From contig DS990604.1 of assembly GCA_000155715.1 (NCBI GenBank), positions 39,824 to 103,823 on the forward strand: a stretch of DNA of 64,000 nt, given 5' to 3'. The notes under the pieces were generated by a model. It worked only from the letters and a program-made list of their open reading frames with translations. It was not told where the DNA came from and did no database searches. Numbering within the stretch: position 1 is the stretch's first letter; every line of letters starts with the position of its first letter. Source of the stretch: a gamma proteobacterium HTCC5015. Its GTDB lineage: Bacteria > Pseudomonadota > Gammaproteobacteria > HTCC5015. Shown one piece after another: positions 35,463 to 43,654 of this stretch. Both the position numbers and the translations under genes were made by a program.

Positions 35463-37478
35463 CTAGCCTTTTAGCATGTCTTGCAGTAGTGCGAGACTGG
35501 CCTCGGCGACGGCTTTTTTTTCCTCGGGAGAGGATTCGCTGCGCCCCTCCCACAAAATATCACTCTCGGGCAGCTCTTCGAGGAAGCGGCTGTGGTCGGT
35601 GCGTATCATTTCGCCGGCGCGCTTGCGGTTTTGGGCATAGCTTAAACACAGCGTGCGCTGGGCGCGAGTGATTCCAACATAGCAAAGGCGCCGCTCCTCT
35701 TCGATGGTGTCTTGCTCGATGCTGCTGCGGTGGGGTAGCAGGTTCTCCTCCATGCCAGCGAGAAAAACATGGGGGAACTCCAGCCCCTTGGAAGCGTGGA
35801 GTGTCATTAGGTTAACGGCGTCTATTTCGCCATCGTCGCTCTGCCGATCCATGACGTCCATCAATGTGATTTTGGCAATCAGGTCTTGCAGGCTGAAGGC
35901 CTCGCCTTTTTCCTCACTTTGGCGCTTGGCCATTTTGCCAATCCAGTCTTGCAGTTCGGCAACATTCTTGAGCTTGGCCTTGGCTTGGTCTTTGTCGCGG
36001 CTGGTGTCGGTGAGCCAGTCGGCGTAGTGAATATCCTCTAGCAGGCCACTCAGCACATCGCTGGCGCTGGCGAGATCCGCGTGGCGGCCCAGCTCGCGAA
36101 TAAAGTCGCTAAAGCGTCTGAGCCTGAGCAGGGCGGCGTTGCCGAGCACGGCTTCCAAGCCCATTTCGTCACAGGCTTCCATGAGGCTCACTTGTCGCTG
36201 GCGCGCGTAGGAGCCGAGTTTTTCTAGCGTGCTGGTGCCGATCTCGCGGCGCGGTGTGTTGACGACTCTTAAAAAGGCGGCGTCGTCGGTGGGATTGACG
36301 CCGAGGCGCAGATACGCGAGTACATCCTTGATTTCTGAGCGGTCGAAAAAGGCGGTGCCGCCACTCACTTTATAGGGAATATTGTGACTGCGCAGGGCGG
36401 CCTCAAAGATGCGCGACTGATGGTTGCCGCGATACAAAATAGCGAAGTCGCTGTCCTTGGCGCGGTGCGAGAATTTGGTGCGGATCAGTTCGTTGACGAT
36501 GCGCTCCGCTTCATCTTCTTCGTTGCGACAGGGCATAACGCGAATTTTGTCGCCCACGCCTAGATCCGACCACAGCTTTTTGTCGAACAAGTGGCTGTTG
36601 TTGGCGATGACGGTGTTGGCGCACTTGAGAATGCGAGCCAGCGAGCGGTAGTTTTGTTCGAGTTTGATGACTTTTAAGCTGAGGTAGTCCTCGGACAGCG
36701 TTTGAATATTTTCGGGCCGAGCGCCGCGCCAAGCGTAGATGGATTGGTCGTCGTCGCCCACGGCGGTGAGTTTGCCGCGGTGGCCGAGCAGTAGTTTGAT
36801 CAGCTCGTATTGGCTGGCGTTGGTGTCTTGGTATTCGTCGACCAACAGGTGGTGCACTTTGCCCTGCCAGCGCGTGCGGGCCTCATCGTTGCTTTGAAAT
36901 AACCTCACGGGTTGCATGATGAGATCGTCAAAATCCACCGCGTTGTAGGCCAGTAACTGTCGCTGGTAGCGCGCATAGAGCTGAGCGAGCGCTAGCTCTC
37001 CGCCGCTGGTGGCGGCCTCGACCGCTTGCTTGGGCCAGACGCCGTCGTTTTTTAGCTGGGATATTTGCCATCGCGCACTGTCTTCGTCGCCATTGAACCC
37101 CTCGTTGCCGTCGCGCAGCAGCTCGCGCAAAACGGCGCTGCTATCGGCGCTGTCGAAAATGGTAAAACCGCGCTTGTAGCCCAGCAGCTCGTGTTCTTGA
37201 CGAATAATATGCAAGCCCAGCGTGTGAAACGTAGAGATAGACAGGCCGCGGCTGGCTTCAATGCCGAGCTGTAAGTGAATCCGCTCCAGCATTTCGCGCG
37301 CCGCCTTGTTGGTAAAGGTGACGGCAAAAATCTGCTGGGGCTCGTAGCCCTCTCGCCCGATGAGTCGGGCAATTTTTTCAGTAATGACGCGCGTTTTACC
37401 ACTGCCCGCGCCCGCCAGTACCAATACGTGGCCTGCGCAATAGGTGGTGGCTTCGTGCTGTTGTGGGTTTAGCTGCAT
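35463..37478 (-). CDS. rep: ATP-dependent DNA helicase Rep
   Basis: A 671-residue superfamily 1A 3'-5' helicase that helps forks pass proteins. Motif I is GAGSGKT at about 22-28, followed by FTNKAAREM (Ia), VDEYQDTN (II), GDDDQSIYAWRGA (III), QNYRS (IV), TLHASKGLEF (V) and VGITRAQ (VI). The length and motif spelling fit Rep better than UvrD, which is longer and has a different C-terminus. It is monocistronic with 45 bases between its stop and rnd. Confidence 0.94.
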   Translation of the reverse strand: MQLNPQQHEATTYCAGHVLVLAGAGSGKTRVITEKIARLIGREGYEPQQIFAVTFTNKAAREMLERIHLQLGIEASRGLSISTFHTLGLHIIRQEHELLGYKRGFTIFDSADSSAVLRELLRDGNEGFNGDEDSARWQISQLKNDGVWPKQAVEAATSGGELALAQLYARYQRQLLAYNAVDFDDLIMQPVRLFQSNDEARTRWQGKVHHLLVDEYQDTNASQYELIKLLLGHRGKLTAVGDDDQSIYAWRGARPENIQTLSEDYLSLKVIKLEQNYRSLARILKCANTVIANNSHLFDKKLWSDLGVGDKIRVMPCRNEEDEAERIVNELIRTKFSHRAKDSDFAILYRGNHQSRIFEAALRSHNIPYKVSGGTAFFDRSEIKDVLAYLRLGVNPTDDAAFLRVVNTPRREIGTSTLEKLGSYARQRQVSLMEACDEMGLEAVLGNAALLRLRRFSDFIRELGRHADLASASDVLSGLLEDIHYADWLTDTSRDKDQAKAKLKNVAELQDWIGKMAKRQSEEKGEAFSLQDLIAKITLMDVMDRQSDDGEIDAVNLMTLHASKGLEFPHVFLAGMEENLLPHRSSIEQDTIEEERRLCYVGITRAQRTLCLSYAQNRKRAGEMIRTDHSRFLEELPESDILWEGRSESSPEEKKAVAEASLALLQDMLKG

Positions 37479-37604
37479 GAATGTCCTCTCGGGGGCGCCA
37501 TTCTACCCGCTGAATTCTGAACTGGGCAGTCTTGACGGCGTCAATTTTGGGCCTGCTGTTACTGCGGTGGCGGGTTTTAAGCCCTGCCTGCTTTTAAAAA
37601 AACG

Positions 37605-37691
37605 CGTCATTCCCTCGAAGGCGGGAATCCGGCGTCTTTAAGTGAGTGGAGTCGAAAAGCCACTGGGCTCCCGCCTGCGCGGGAACGACGG
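37605..37691. repeat. REPIN-like inverted doublet
   Basis: Arms GTCATTCCCTCGAAGGCGGG and GGCTCCCGCCTGCGCGGGAA, about 30 bases apart; the left arm has diverged slightly from the consensus core. Confidence 0.8.
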
Positions 37692-37833
37692 AAGGGGTGT
37701 GGGAGGGCGCCTTTATGCTCTTGGGGTTCGGCCTGATTCGGCGGGCACCATTATGCCCTTGTTGACCTGTGGGAGGCCCGCCTCGGGCCGACAGTGCGTC
37801 GTCATTTTCCAACCTCGGCTCATCTAAAAACGG

Positions 37834-37919
37834 GTCATTCCCGCGCAGGCGGGAATCCAGCGTCTTTAAGTGAGTGGGGTCGTAAAGCCACTGGGCTCCC
37901 GCCTGCGCGGGAGCGACGG
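37834..37919. repeat. REPIN-like inverted doublet
   Basis: Consensus-like copy. The arms GTCATTCCCGCGCAGGCGGG and CTCCCGCCTGCGCGGGAGCG are inverted to each other across a spacer containing GTCTTTAAGTGAGTGGGG. Confidence 0.88.
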
Positions 37920-38025
37920 TGTGGTGCTACATGCGAAGTTCGACTGCGCCTTTCGCACTGACGGATTCCCAGTGAAAACTCACCCAAGCATTTCTCCACG
38001 AACCGACTCGGGATAGACTCAGGTC

Positions 38026-38646
38026 ATGACAGATGTACAAACGCAAAGACAGCAAACATGGTCAATCGATGTCGACAGCGGCTGGTTGTCGGGCGAGGGC
38101 GTGCGCCATGTACCCTCGCCCAATTTTGACGAGCGCCAAGTGGCTTCGCCCCACTGCGATGAGCGCGAAGCGATCGATTTGTTGGTGGTTCACAACATCA
38201 GCCTACCGCCCAATCAGTTTGGCGGCGAGGGGATTGAACAACTGTTTACCAACTGTCTCGATCCCAGTGAGCACCCCTACTATGAGGGCATTTACCAGCT
38301 CAAAGTCTCGGCCCATGCACTGGTGCGGCGCGATGGCGAAGTGGTGCAATTTGTGCCGTTCCACAAGCGCGCTTGGCACGCGGGGCAATCGAGTTACTGC
38401 GGGCGAGACAAGTGCAACGATTTCGCCATTGGCATTGAGTTAGAGGGCAGCGATGACCAGCCTTTTGAAGCCGAGCAATATCGAGCCTTGGTGGCACTCA
38501 CGGCTCAACTCATCCAAACCTATCCGCAATTGTCGGCCGAGCACATTGTGGGGCATAGCGATATTGCGCCAGGGCGCAAGACGGACCCCGGCCCGCACTT
38601 TAAGTGGGCGGATTACCGCAAGCAATTGAAGCAAACGCTGGTATAA
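38026..38646 (+). CDS. ampD: 1,6-anhydro-N-acetylmuramyl-L-alanine amidase
   Basis: Cytosolic zinc amidase that removes the peptide from anhydro-muropeptides in cell-wall recycling; its loss induces AmpC in many bacteria. 206 residues. The amidase_2 fold shows a first zinc His in LVVHNISLPP, RDGEVVQFVPFHKRAWHAG, NDFAIGIELEG, and the second His/Asp pair in VGHSDIAPGRKTDPG. No signal peptide, as expected for AmpD rather than AmiD. AmpE is not adjacent. Confidence 0.95.
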   Translation: MTDVQTQRQQTWSIDVDSGWLSGEGVRHVPSPNFDERQVASPHCDEREAIDLLVVHNISLPPNQFGGEGIEQLFTNCLDPSEHPYYEGIYQLKVSAHALVRRDGEVVQFVPFHKRAWHAGQSSYCGRDKCNDFAIGIELEGSDDQPFEAEQYRALVALTAQLIQTYPQLSAEHIVGHSDIAPGRKTDPGPHFKWADYRKQLKQTLV

Positions 38647-38745
38647 AGCGGCTGTTTTATTGCAGTGCAGCATAGCCATAAAATTCAAAGAAATGCGATC
38701 AAATTAGCATTTGACGACATTTTGTGACTATGTGCGAACTTTTAA

Positions 38746-38774
38746 TTGTGCAACGCAACAAAGGTACTACTATT
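38746..38774 (+). promoter_or_regulatory. Candidate promoter with TTGTGC-AAC-GCAACAA element
   Basis: TTGTGC at 38746 and TACTAT at 38768 are 16 bases apart, a fair sigma-70 spacing. The element TTGTGCAACGCAACAA over the -35 is an imperfect palindrome; 13 bases (ATTGTGCAACGCA) are identical to the palindrome upstream of the small RNA at 43.7 kb. It leads to the two tiny reading frames and their terminator. Confidence 0.5.
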
Positions 38775-38809
38775 AAGTTGTAACCACCCAGAACCAAAGG
38801 AGGTTCATC

Positions 38810-38881
38810 ATGTTAGTACTTTTGTATAAATTGCTGTTCACAGACTTAGTCTTTGAATACGACCCAGAAGTGGAGGTTTAA
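38810..38881 (+). CDS. Tiny reading frame, 23 residues, with strong RBS
   Basis: ATG at 38810 follows AAGGAGG by seven bases, the strongest Shine-Dalgarno I see in the window. The peptide begins MLVLLYKLLF and ends in acidic EYDPEVEV, so it has a hydrophobic first half and an acidic tail. The RBS sits in the loop and stem of a small hairpin (GAACC at 38791 with GGTTC at 38802), which could control it. Its stop overlaps the next ATG (TAATG). The unit has its own candidate promoter and terminator. It may be a membrane micropeptide or a leader peptide; no family recognised. Confidence 0.6.
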   Translation: MLVLLYKLLFTDLVFEYDPEVEV

Positions 38882-38913
38882 TGAATTCTGATTCGAGTTG
38901 TATTCAGCCCTAA
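38881..38913 (+). CDS. Second tiny reading frame, 10 residues
   Basis: MNSDSSCIQP starts at the ATG overlapping the previous stop and is preceded by GGAGG at 38872-38876. Two consecutive tiny ORFs, each with a strong Shine-Dalgarno sequence and a TAATG coupling, are unlikely by chance. The terminator begins two bases after the stop. Too short to name; it might have a regulatory rather than a product role. Confidence 0.4.
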   Translation: MNSDSSCIQP

Positions 38914-38914
38914 G

Positions 38915-38943
38915 AGCCCCGAGTTATCTCGGGGCTTTTTTTT
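38915..38943 (+). terminator. Intrinsic terminator of the tiny-ORF transcript
   Basis: AGCCCCGAG-TTAT-CTCGGGGCT gives a nine-base stem with a tetraloop, followed by eight T. It ends a transcript of only about 160-170 bases. Confidence 0.93.
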
Positions 38944-39071
38944 GTTCATCTAAGAGGTGCGGGAATGTTGGCATCCATTCTGACTTACAGCAGAAAAGAT
39001 GCTGGATTGCCGCGTCGGCTGCGCCTCCTCGCAGCAATGACGGGTTTTAAGCCTTGCCTGCTTTAAACACG

Positions 39072-39159
39072 CGTCATTCCCGCGCAGGCGGGAATCCAGT
39101 GTCTTTGAATGAACTGGGGCAATAAAGTCACTAGGCTCCCGCCTGCGCGGGAGCGACGG
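39072..39159. repeat. REPIN-like inverted doublet
   Basis: Arms CGTCATTCCCGCGCAGGCGG and CTCCCGCCTGCGCGGGAGCG, separated by about 35 bases. Confidence 0.87.
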
Positions 39160-39318
39160 TGGGGTGTGGCAGCGCGCCTTTGTGCCCTTGGGTGTTCGGC
39201 CCGGTTCTGTGGGCACTTTTATGCCCTTGTTGGCTTGTGGGAGGCCCGCCTCGGGCCGACAGAACGCCGTCATGGCTATGAAGGGTTTTCAACCTCGCCT
39301 ACTTTTTTTAAAAAAACG

Positions 39319-39405
39319 AGTGATTCCCGCGCAGGCGGGAATCCAGCGTCGTTGAATGAGTGGGGTGGTAAAGTCACTAGGCTCCCGCCTGCGCGGGAGA
39401 GAAGG
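39319..39405. repeat. REPIN-like inverted doublet
   Basis: Arms AGTGATTCCCGCGCAGGCGG and GGCTCCCGCCTGCGCGGGAG. The spacer is nearly the same as that of the copy at 39072. Confidence 0.87.
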
Positions 39406-39457
39406 TAGGGGTGTGAGAAGGTGCCTTTATGCCCTTGGGTGCTCGGGCCGATGAACA

Positions 39458-39766
39458 CTACTCCGCGCGCAGCGACAGGGTTGTTTTGTTCTCGACGATA
39501 TCGAATAGGCGGTCGATATTGGGGTGTGCTCCCGGCTGTTCTTTGGCTTCGTCGACCTTCTCGGCAAACCATTCAAGCCCTTTCTGGGCGGCCTCGGGCG
39601 TGAGCGCGCCGTATTGCGTCAAAAGCGCGTGATAGATTTTTAGCGAGCCCCGTTTCCCCGGGGCATTGGGAATTCGCACCACCTCTTTGCCATCGCTATC
39701 GAGCAACACCACGGCTTGCACCTGTTCAATGGCGGGCAGTTGTTCTAAGTGTTCGAGAAAGGTCAT
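39458..39766 (-). CDS. DUF2322 family protein
   Basis: A 102-residue small cytosolic protein. The layout ([20 protein letters not shown], then [20 protein letters not shown] and the closing [12 protein letters not shown]) matches DUF2322, a family of unknown function found mainly in proteobacteria. It begins where queH ends, with a 4-base overlap, so it is cotranscribed with that queuosine gene. A link to tRNA modification is only suggested by this coupling. Confidence 0.85.
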   Translation of the reverse strand: MTFLEHLEQLPAIEQVQAVVLLDSDGKEVVRIPNAPGKRGSLKIYHALLTQYGALTPEAAQKGLEWFAEKVDEAKEQPGAHPNIDRLFDIVENKTTLSLRAE

Positions 39767-40446
39767 TGCCCGATGCCATCGAGGTCGTCTCGACCGTAGA
39801 ACTTCACACCAATTTCGATGCGATCGCGCCCTTGGCTCATGCGGTGTCGGTTGGTGTCGCGCAGGGAGTACACGCAGCCGCAGTACTCTTGTTGGTAGAA
39901 ACCCTCGCGCTTAGAAATGTCGATCATTCGTTTGGAGCCGCCTCCCTTGCGCCAGTTGTAAGTCCAGTAGCGCAGATTCGGATAGCGCGATGCGGCGCGC
40001 ACGCCGCAGTCGTTGATTTGCTCCATGTTTTTCCAGCGCGAAATGCCGAGGCAGCTGGTGATCACATCGTAGCCGTTTTCAAAGGCGTACAGTGCGGTGC
40101 GCTCAAAACGCATATCAAAACACTCGGTGCAGCGCTTGCCGCGCTCGGGCTCCCACTCCATACCGCGAGTGCGCTCAAACCAGTTGTCGGCGTCGTAGTC
40201 GGCATCAATAAACTTGAGGCCGAGCTCCTCGGCAAAGCGGATGTTCTCCTCTTTGCGGATTTCGTACTCTTCCCGCGGGTGGATGTTGGGATTGTAAAAA
40301 AAGATATCGAACTCAATCCCCGAGGCGTGAATGGCCTCCATGACTTCGCCCGAGCAGGGGGCACAGCAGGAGTGCAGCAATACGCGCTCGGTGTTTTCTG
40401 GCGCGGGAACGGGATCGCGGCCTGTTGTGGTTTCAGTCTCTTTCAT
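39763..40446 (-). CDS. queH: Epoxyqueuosine reductase QueH
   Basis: Reduces epoxyqueuosine to queuosine in tRNA wobble position 34, an alternative to cobalamin-dependent QueG. The 227-residue protein (former DUF208) has [11 protein letters not shown] with C27, C28 and C31 at the N-terminus and C106 and C109 in RCTECFDMR, which are the known Fe-S and non-haem iron ligands. [10 protein letters not shown] and the tail CGCVYSLRD are also typical. It heads a two-gene operon with DUF2322. Confidence 0.95.
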   Translation of the reverse strand: MKETETTTGRDPVPAPENTERVLLHSCCAPCSGEVMEAIHASGIEFDIFFYNPNIHPREEYEIRKEENIRFAEELGLKFIDADYDADNWFERTRGMEWEPERGKRCTECFDMRFERTALYAFENGYDVITSCLGISRWKNMEQINDCGVRAASRYPNLRYWTYNWRKGGGSKRMIDISKREGFYQQEYCGCVYSLRDTNRHRMSQGRDRIEIGVKFYGRDDLDGIGQ

Positions 40447-40588
40447 GGCGATATTGTACGGTTTTTAGCCACCGAGGTCACAGCCAGATCCATCGTTAGC
40501 GAGCCGTTGGCCCTATCAATCGCGGCAGCCCCTACGATCTGCGATCTCGGTAGCTTATAATCGCGCTCAGATTTTCTAGGAGTTCGAG

Positions 40589-41371
40589 ATGGCACAAAGC
40601 GAGTTTTTGAAAGTAGCGATTGAAGCGGCGACGGCGGCAGAGGCCGTGATTCGGCGCTACTATTTGTCGAATTTGGAGATTGAAGTCAAAGAGGATCGCA
40701 GCCCGGTAACGGTGGCGGACGTAGAGACGGAAAAAACCATTAAATCGATTATTCTCGAGGCCTTCCCCGACCACGGTTTTTACGGCGAGGAAACCGGCAA
40801 AACTAACGCCGATGCCGAATATTTGTGGTTGATTGATCCCATCGACGGCACCAAAAGCTTTGTGCGCCAGTATCCTATGTTTTCGACGCAAATTGCCTTA
40901 ATGCACAAAGGCGAGCTGATTGTCGGGGTGTCCAACTCGCCCATGTTCCAGGAAATGTGTTGGGCTGAGCGCGGTGCAGGGGCGTTTATGAACGGCGAAA
41001 AAATCGCTGTTTCCGATATCGACGAACTGCAAGACGCCGCCCTGTCGACGGGCAATATCGCCACGCTAGCGGGCAGCTCCTCTTGGGCGGGCCTGGGCGA
41101 ATTGATTCGCGGCGTCAGCCGTATTCGCGGCTATGGCGATTTCTTTCACTACCACTTGCTGGCTTCGGGAAAAATCGACTTAATCATCGAATCCGATGTG
41201 AACATTCTCGACATTGCCGCCTTGTCGGTCATCATCGAAGAGGCCGGCGGTCGCTTTACCGATTTAGAGGGCAAAGCGCTCGATCTCGACACTACCAGCG
41301 TGCTCGCTTCGAATAACGCCACACTCTACGACATTGCTTCAAACACTTTGCGTTACCGCGAGTCGTCTTAG
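40589..41371 (+). CDS. Inositol monophosphatase-family phosphatase
   Basis: A 260-residue Mg-dependent phosphatase. The metal site motifs are GEETG (about 71-75), LIDPIDGTKSF (about 91-101) and, towards the end, NILDIAALSVIIEEAGG. The closest pattern is the HisN-type histidinol-phosphatase group (FPDHGFYGEE, then WLIDPIDGTKSFV), but CysQ or SuhB-like roles are possible. GGAG precedes the ATG and TATAAT-like TTATAAT lies at 40554-40560. It stands between queH (divergent) and the first small RNA (convergent). Confidence 0.87.
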   Translation: MAQSEFLKVAIEAATAAEAVIRRYYLSNLEIEVKEDRSPVTVADVETEKTIKSIILEAFPDHGFYGEETGKTNADAEYLWLIDPIDGTKSFVRQYPMFSTQIALMHKGELIVGVSNSPMFQEMCWAERGAGAFMNGEKIAVSDIDELQDAALSTGNIATLAGSSSWAGLGELIRGVSRIRGYGDFFHYHLLASGKIDLIIESDVNILDIAALSVIIEEAGGRFTDLEGKALDLDTTSVLASNNATLYDIASNTLRYRESS

Positions 41372-41482
41372 GCTAGGTCCCTAAGTTGGCGTAATAACAC
41401 AGGGGCCGCCGAGGTCACCGAGTACACGGAGCTTTTTCGTGTGGTGATCTTAGAACCCTGTGATTCAGGGGAAAGTGCGGGC

Positions 41483-41512
41483 AAAAAAAAGCCCGGATCA
41501 AACGATCCGGGC
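41483..41512 (-). terminator. Intrinsic terminator of sRNA copy A
   Basis: Nine-base GC-rich stem, four-base loop, then T8 on the minus strand. It could also stop read-through from the convergent phosphatase gene. Confidence 0.92.
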
Positions 41513-41595
41513 GAAATCCTTATGGCGAATCCGAGGCTATAGGGGGGGAGGAGGGGCCTCGGCTGCCGTGTAAGGACAGGCTACTGCTAAATCAC
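41483..41595 (-). ncRNA. Small RNA, C-rich-loop family, copy A
   Basis: On the minus strand a block GTGATTTAGCAGTAGCCT (41595-41578) precedes a long hairpin (41576-41517) whose outer arms are TCCTTA/TAAGGA and inner arms CCGAGGC/GCCTCGG. The 18-nt apical loop (41555-41538) is pyrimidine-rich, with CCCTCCTCCCCCCC before TATA. A perfect terminator GCCCGGATC-GTTT-GATCCGGGC and eight T follow at 41512-41483. The 5' end is not certain; it may be inside the conserved block. CAGGTG-N8-CACCTG lies just upstream. No coding potential. It lies downstream of metY on the same strand, 220 bases after its stop. Confidence 0.72.
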
Positions 41596-41817
41596 AGGTG
41601 TAATTTTGCACCTGAAACGATCGTTTGAATTGTATGAATTGGCCGAGTTAAACGCTTGTTTGAAACAAGTTTTGTAAAAGCTAGTTAAAATCTATTAAAC
41701 GCCGCCGATTTTGTGCTTGCTCGGCGATTTAGAATTTCTGTATCTCGCCGCGTTCTATCGTCTCTTTCGGGCCGATGATGTTGCTGCATCATCGGCCTTA
41801 TTGGGTTTATACGAAAT

Positions 41818-43089
41818 CTATGCCTTCGCTAGCGCCTGCTCAACATCGGCAATAATGTCATCGATATGCTCGATGCCTACACTGATACGAACCAAGTCGT
41901 CGCTTACACCTGCACGTTTCAATTCTTCAGAATTTAGCTGACGGTGCGTAGTGGTAGCAGGATGACAAGCCAGTGACTTGGCATCACCAATGTTTACCAA
42001 GCGTAGGATCATTTGCAGTGCATCAATGAAGCGTGCGCCAGCGTCGCGACCACCTTTGACCCCAAAGCTCAAAATACCAGAGGCTTTACCGCCAGAGATT
42101 TTCTGGCAGGTGTCGTAATATGGACTGTCTTCTAGACCAGCGTAATTAACCCAGCTCACTTTTTCGTGTTCTTGCAAGTATTCAGCCAGCTTCTCGGCAT
42201 TTCCACAGTGGCGCTCCATGCGCAATGCTAGGGTTTCCAAGCCTTGTAGCAGTTGGAACGCATTCATGGGTGAAAGGGCTGCACCCGTATTACGTAGCGG
42301 AACCACTCGACAGCGACCAATAAACGCTGCCGCGCCTAGTGCTTCTGTGTAGACAACACCATGATAAGAAGGGTCTGGTTCGTTCAGGACTGTGAAACGT
42401 TTTTTATCTGCGGTCCAATCGAATTTGCCACCATCGATGATCATGCCGCCGACAGTGGTACCGTGGCCACCGATGTATTTAGTCAGAGATTGGATGATAA
42501 TATCAGCACCCAACTCGATAGGGCGACACAGGATTGGAGTGGCGACTGTGTTGTCGACCATTAAAGGGACACCGTGTTTGTGTGCAATTTCTGCAAGCTT
42601 GGTAATGTCGACCACATTGCCCGCGGGGTTACCGATGGATTCACAGAAAACCGCTTTAGTATTTTCATCAATGGCGTTTTCAAAGCCTTCAAAATCGTTC
42701 GCGTCCACCATTCTTACATCAATGCCTTGTTTAGGCAGAGTGTGGGCGAACAGATTATAGGTACCACCATAAAGTTGAGTGGTACTGACAATGTTAGAGC
42801 CGACCTCACAGAGACATTGAATTGCATAAGTAATGGCCGCCATACCCGAGGCAAGGGCTAGGCCTGCAATACCGCCCTCCATTTCTGCAACACGTTGCTC
42901 CAGCACAGCATTTGTCGGGTTCATGATTCGCGTGTAGATATTGCCTTCTACCTTCAAGTCGAATAGATCGGCGCCGTGTTGAGTATCATCGAAGGTATAA
43001 GATGTCGTTTGATAAATAGGCACTGCAGCGGCTTTTGTGGTCACTTCAGATTCATAGCCGTGGTGCAAGGCGATGGATTCCAGTTTCAT
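41818..43089 (-). CDS. metY: O-acetylhomoserine aminocarboxypropyltransferase
   Basis: PLP enzyme that makes homocysteine directly from O-acetylhomoserine and sulfide. 423 residues, the usual MetY length (cystathionine gamma-synthase is shorter). PLP-lysine is K204 in SLTKYIGGHG; YTRIMNPTN and SGMAAITYA are in the N-terminal half. It is monocistronic: three sibling small RNAs flank it, one downstream and two upstream on the same strand. Codon use is more AT-rich than its neighbours (many TTA, ATT-type choices), which may indicate a different origin. No SAM riboswitch is recognised in its 230-base leader. Confidence 0.95.
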   Translation of the reverse strand: MKLESIALHHGYESEVTTKAAAVPIYQTTSYTFDDTQHGADLFDLKVEGNIYTRIMNPTNAVLEQRVAEMEGGIAGLALASGMAAITYAIQCLCEVGSNIVSTTQLYGGTYNLFAHTLPKQGIDVRMVDANDFEGFENAIDENTKAVFCESIGNPAGNVVDITKLAEIAHKHGVPLMVDNTVATPILCRPIELGADIIIQSLTKYIGGHGTTVGGMIIDGGKFDWTADKKRFTVLNEPDPSYHGVVYTEALGAAAFIGRCRVVPLRNTGAALSPMNAFQLLQGLETLALRMERHCGNAEKLAEYLQEHEKVSWVNYAGLEDSPYYDTCQKISGGKASGILSFGVKGGRDAGARFIDALQMILRLVNIGDAKSLACHPATTTHRQLNSEELKRAGVSDDLVRISVGIEHIDDIIADVEQALAKA

Positions 43090-43325
43090 GGGTTAGTGTC
43101 CTTTGTTGTTTTATGAGTTTAAAAGTCGAAAGAGTGCATTTAGACAAGGTTCGGAGTAAGGATCAAGCCTTTCTCTTTGTGTCTTTCTGATGGGCGGTGT
43201 TGTGCCGTTAACTTCGCGCGACTGAAGTCACATGCTGTGTTGTAATTACTGCTTTTGGGTGGAGGCCTCTGCCATAGCAGAATCAACTTAGCGTAGGGTG
43301 CGTGTCGATGATTGAAAGGGCGGGC

Positions 43326-43354
43326 AAAAAAAGCCCGGATCAATCGATCCGGGC
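43326..43354 (-). terminator. Intrinsic terminator of sRNA copy B
   Basis: A nine-base stem, AATC-type tetraloop and seven T on the minus strand; it ends before the metY leader, which argues against read-through into metY. Confidence 0.92.
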
Positions 43355-43437
43355 GAAATCCTTAAGGCCTTCTCGGAGCAAAGGGGGGAGAGGAAGGGCC
43401 CCGAGTGCCGTGTAAGGATAGGCTACTGCTAAATCAC
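43326..43437 (-). ncRNA. Small RNA, C-rich-loop family, copy B
   Basis: The same order as copy A on the minus strand: GTGATTTAGCAGTAGCCT at 43437-43420, a hairpin at 43419-43358 with outer arms ATCCTTA/TAAGGAT and inner arms CTCGGGGC/GCTCCGAG, and an 18-nt loop (43397-43380) reading CCTTCCTCTCCCCCCTTT. The terminator GCCCGGATC-GATT-GATCCGGGC plus T7 (43354-43326) is almost identical to that of copy A. Inner stems of A and B differ but remain paired, which is compensatory change. TGCGGTGCACAAT lies just upstream. It lies 230 bases upstream of metY. Confidence 0.75.
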
Positions 43438-43626
43438 GATTATTGTGCACCGCAATATAGTTGTCAGCTTGTACGGACTGGCTAAAGGAGTGGGAAGAAT
43501 ATGTTGCAATGCGACATTGGGGTTGCGCAGGCGCCATATAAGCGGTGATGACTGCGATTTTAGGGGCTGTGAAGCACATGACTCTGTCATGGATTTGTTA
43601 TAAAAGCGCAATAAAAACAGAGGGAT

Positions 43627-43654
43627 AAAAAAAGCCGCAGCAAAGGCTGCGGCT
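43627..43654 (-). terminator. Intrinsic terminator of sRNA copy C
   Basis: Nine-base GC-rich stem with four-base loop and seven T on the minus strand. Confidence 0.92.

Larger units (their letters stand above)
37479..38025. repeat. Repeat island between rep and ampD
   Basis: Two REPIN-like doublets (37605-37691 and 37834-37919) surround a block containing GTGGGAGGGCGCCTTTATG and CTGTGGGAGGCCCGCCTCGG. The same order of doublet, block, doublet recurs at 39.07-39.45 kb. The short frames here are not genes. Confidence 0.8.
38944..39457. repeat. Repeat island between the tiny-ORF transcript and DUF2322
   Basis: Carries GATTGCCGCGTCGGCTGCG near 39005, two REPIN-like doublets (39072-39159 and 39319-39405) and, between and after them, GCGCCTTTGTGCCCTTGGGTG and CTTGTGGGAGGCCCGCCTCGG blocks. 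Same architecture as 37.5-38.0 kb. No gene called. Confidence 0.8.
41372..41817. other. Intergenic stretch between the phosphatase gene and metY, holding sRNA copy A
   Basis: The minus-strand small RNA (41483-41595) fills the centre. About 110 bases on the phosphatase side hold only a CACCGAGTACACGGAG low-complexity tract. From 41596 to 41817 the DNA is AT-rich, with the sRNA promoter region and the metY 3' end. No coding frame. Confidence 0.7.

Noticed and set aside
39766-40560. 264-codon plus-strand frame opposite queH
   Set aside because: It covers queH, whose catalytic cysteines and operon context are clear.
41539-41556. Plus-strand reading of the G-rich loops as CsrA-sponge GGA motifs or a G-quadruplex RNA
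   Set aside because: The T runs of the terminators and the conserved 5' block are oriented on the minus strand, so the RNA carries C-rich loops. G-quadruplex formation in the DNA cannot be excluded.
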